6,022 bases of DNA from Flavobacteriales bacterium (GTDB taxonomy: Bacteria > Bacteroidota > Bacteroidia > Flavobacteriales_D > Sanyastnellaceae). Positions 6,006 to 6,022 of this stretch are shown piece by piece. The stretch is from NCBI GenBank assembly GCA_947460525.1, contig CANHIV010000077.1, positions 1-6,022 of the forward strand, written 5' to 3'. How positions within the stretch are numbered: position 1 is the stretch's first letter; the number at the start of each line of letters is the position of its first letter. The notes beneath the pieces are model-generated. The model worked only from the letters and a program-made list of their open reading frames with translations. It was not told where the DNA came from and made no database searches. The position numbers and the translations under genes are program-made.

Positions 6006-6013
6006 CAAAAGTA
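6006..6013 (-). promoter_or_regulatory. Candidate Bacteroidota sigma -7 box (TAnnTTTG) just before the four-TM gene
   Basis: On the minus strand, 6013-6006 reads TACTTTTG, an exact match to the Bacteroidota -7 consensus TAnnTTTG. It ends four bases before the ATG at 6001, so transcription from it would start at or very near the A of the start codon. The expected -33 TTG would lie beyond the window, so only half of the promoter can be inspected. Confidence 0.3.
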
Positions 6014-6022
6014 ATTATTTTA

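Noticed and set aside
5654..6014. Plus-strand open frames antisense to the four-TM gene
   Set aside because: The minus-strand frame gives a coherent membrane protein with familiar motifs; the plus-strand readings are low-complexity and motif-free.

Overview
The window looks like a chromosomal segment of a Bacteroidota bacterium, roughly 40% GC. The evidence is the gene families (a flavoredoxin-type flavin reductase, a membrane-anchored GH25 lysozyme, a PIN-PhoH protein, a short one-TM histidine kinase preceded by a polytopic membrane protein, and a GCVTAW-type four-TM protein). Most starts also lack a Shine-Dalgarno sequence, as is usual in that phylum. I cannot place it to genus. I see no tRNA, rRNA, CRISPR array, insertion sequence or phage gene.

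Layout. At the left edge, the 5' end of a minus-strand flavin reductase gene (1-195) runs out of the window. A 397-base divergent intergenic gap (196-592) follows, holding a compact GC-rich block (about 421-540, 62% GC by hand count) with several inverted repeats, my best candidate for a structured RNA or a recurrent intergenic element. On the plus strand come a GH25 muramidase (593-1357) and a PIN-PhoH ATPase/RNase-type protein (1571-2908). The 181-base gap after phoH carries two perfect hairpins in tandem. Next is a PAS-HisKA-HATPase sensor kinase whose frame is broken by a single in-frame TGA at 3327-3329, with both halves in the same frame (3090-4145). After 50 bases comes a polytopic membrane protein (4196-4786). 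It overlaps, in another frame, a one-TM histidine kinase with an HDDIG phosphoacceptor box (best start GTG at 4747, end 5577). A minus-strand four-TM protein (5552-6001) converges on that kinase and overlaps its 3' end by 26 bases.

How the genes may work together. From 3090 to 5577 there are two histidine kinases in tandem plus a membrane partner, and no response regulator in the window. The most coherent functional unit is the 4196/4747 pair: overlapping, probably translationally coupled genes for a membrane protein and a kinase, plausibly a two-subunit sensor. The PAS kinase is either a recent nonsense pseudogene, a gene translated in two pieces, or a sequencing artefact. Lysozyme and PhoH look like independent housekeeping or cell-envelope/RNA-stress functions.
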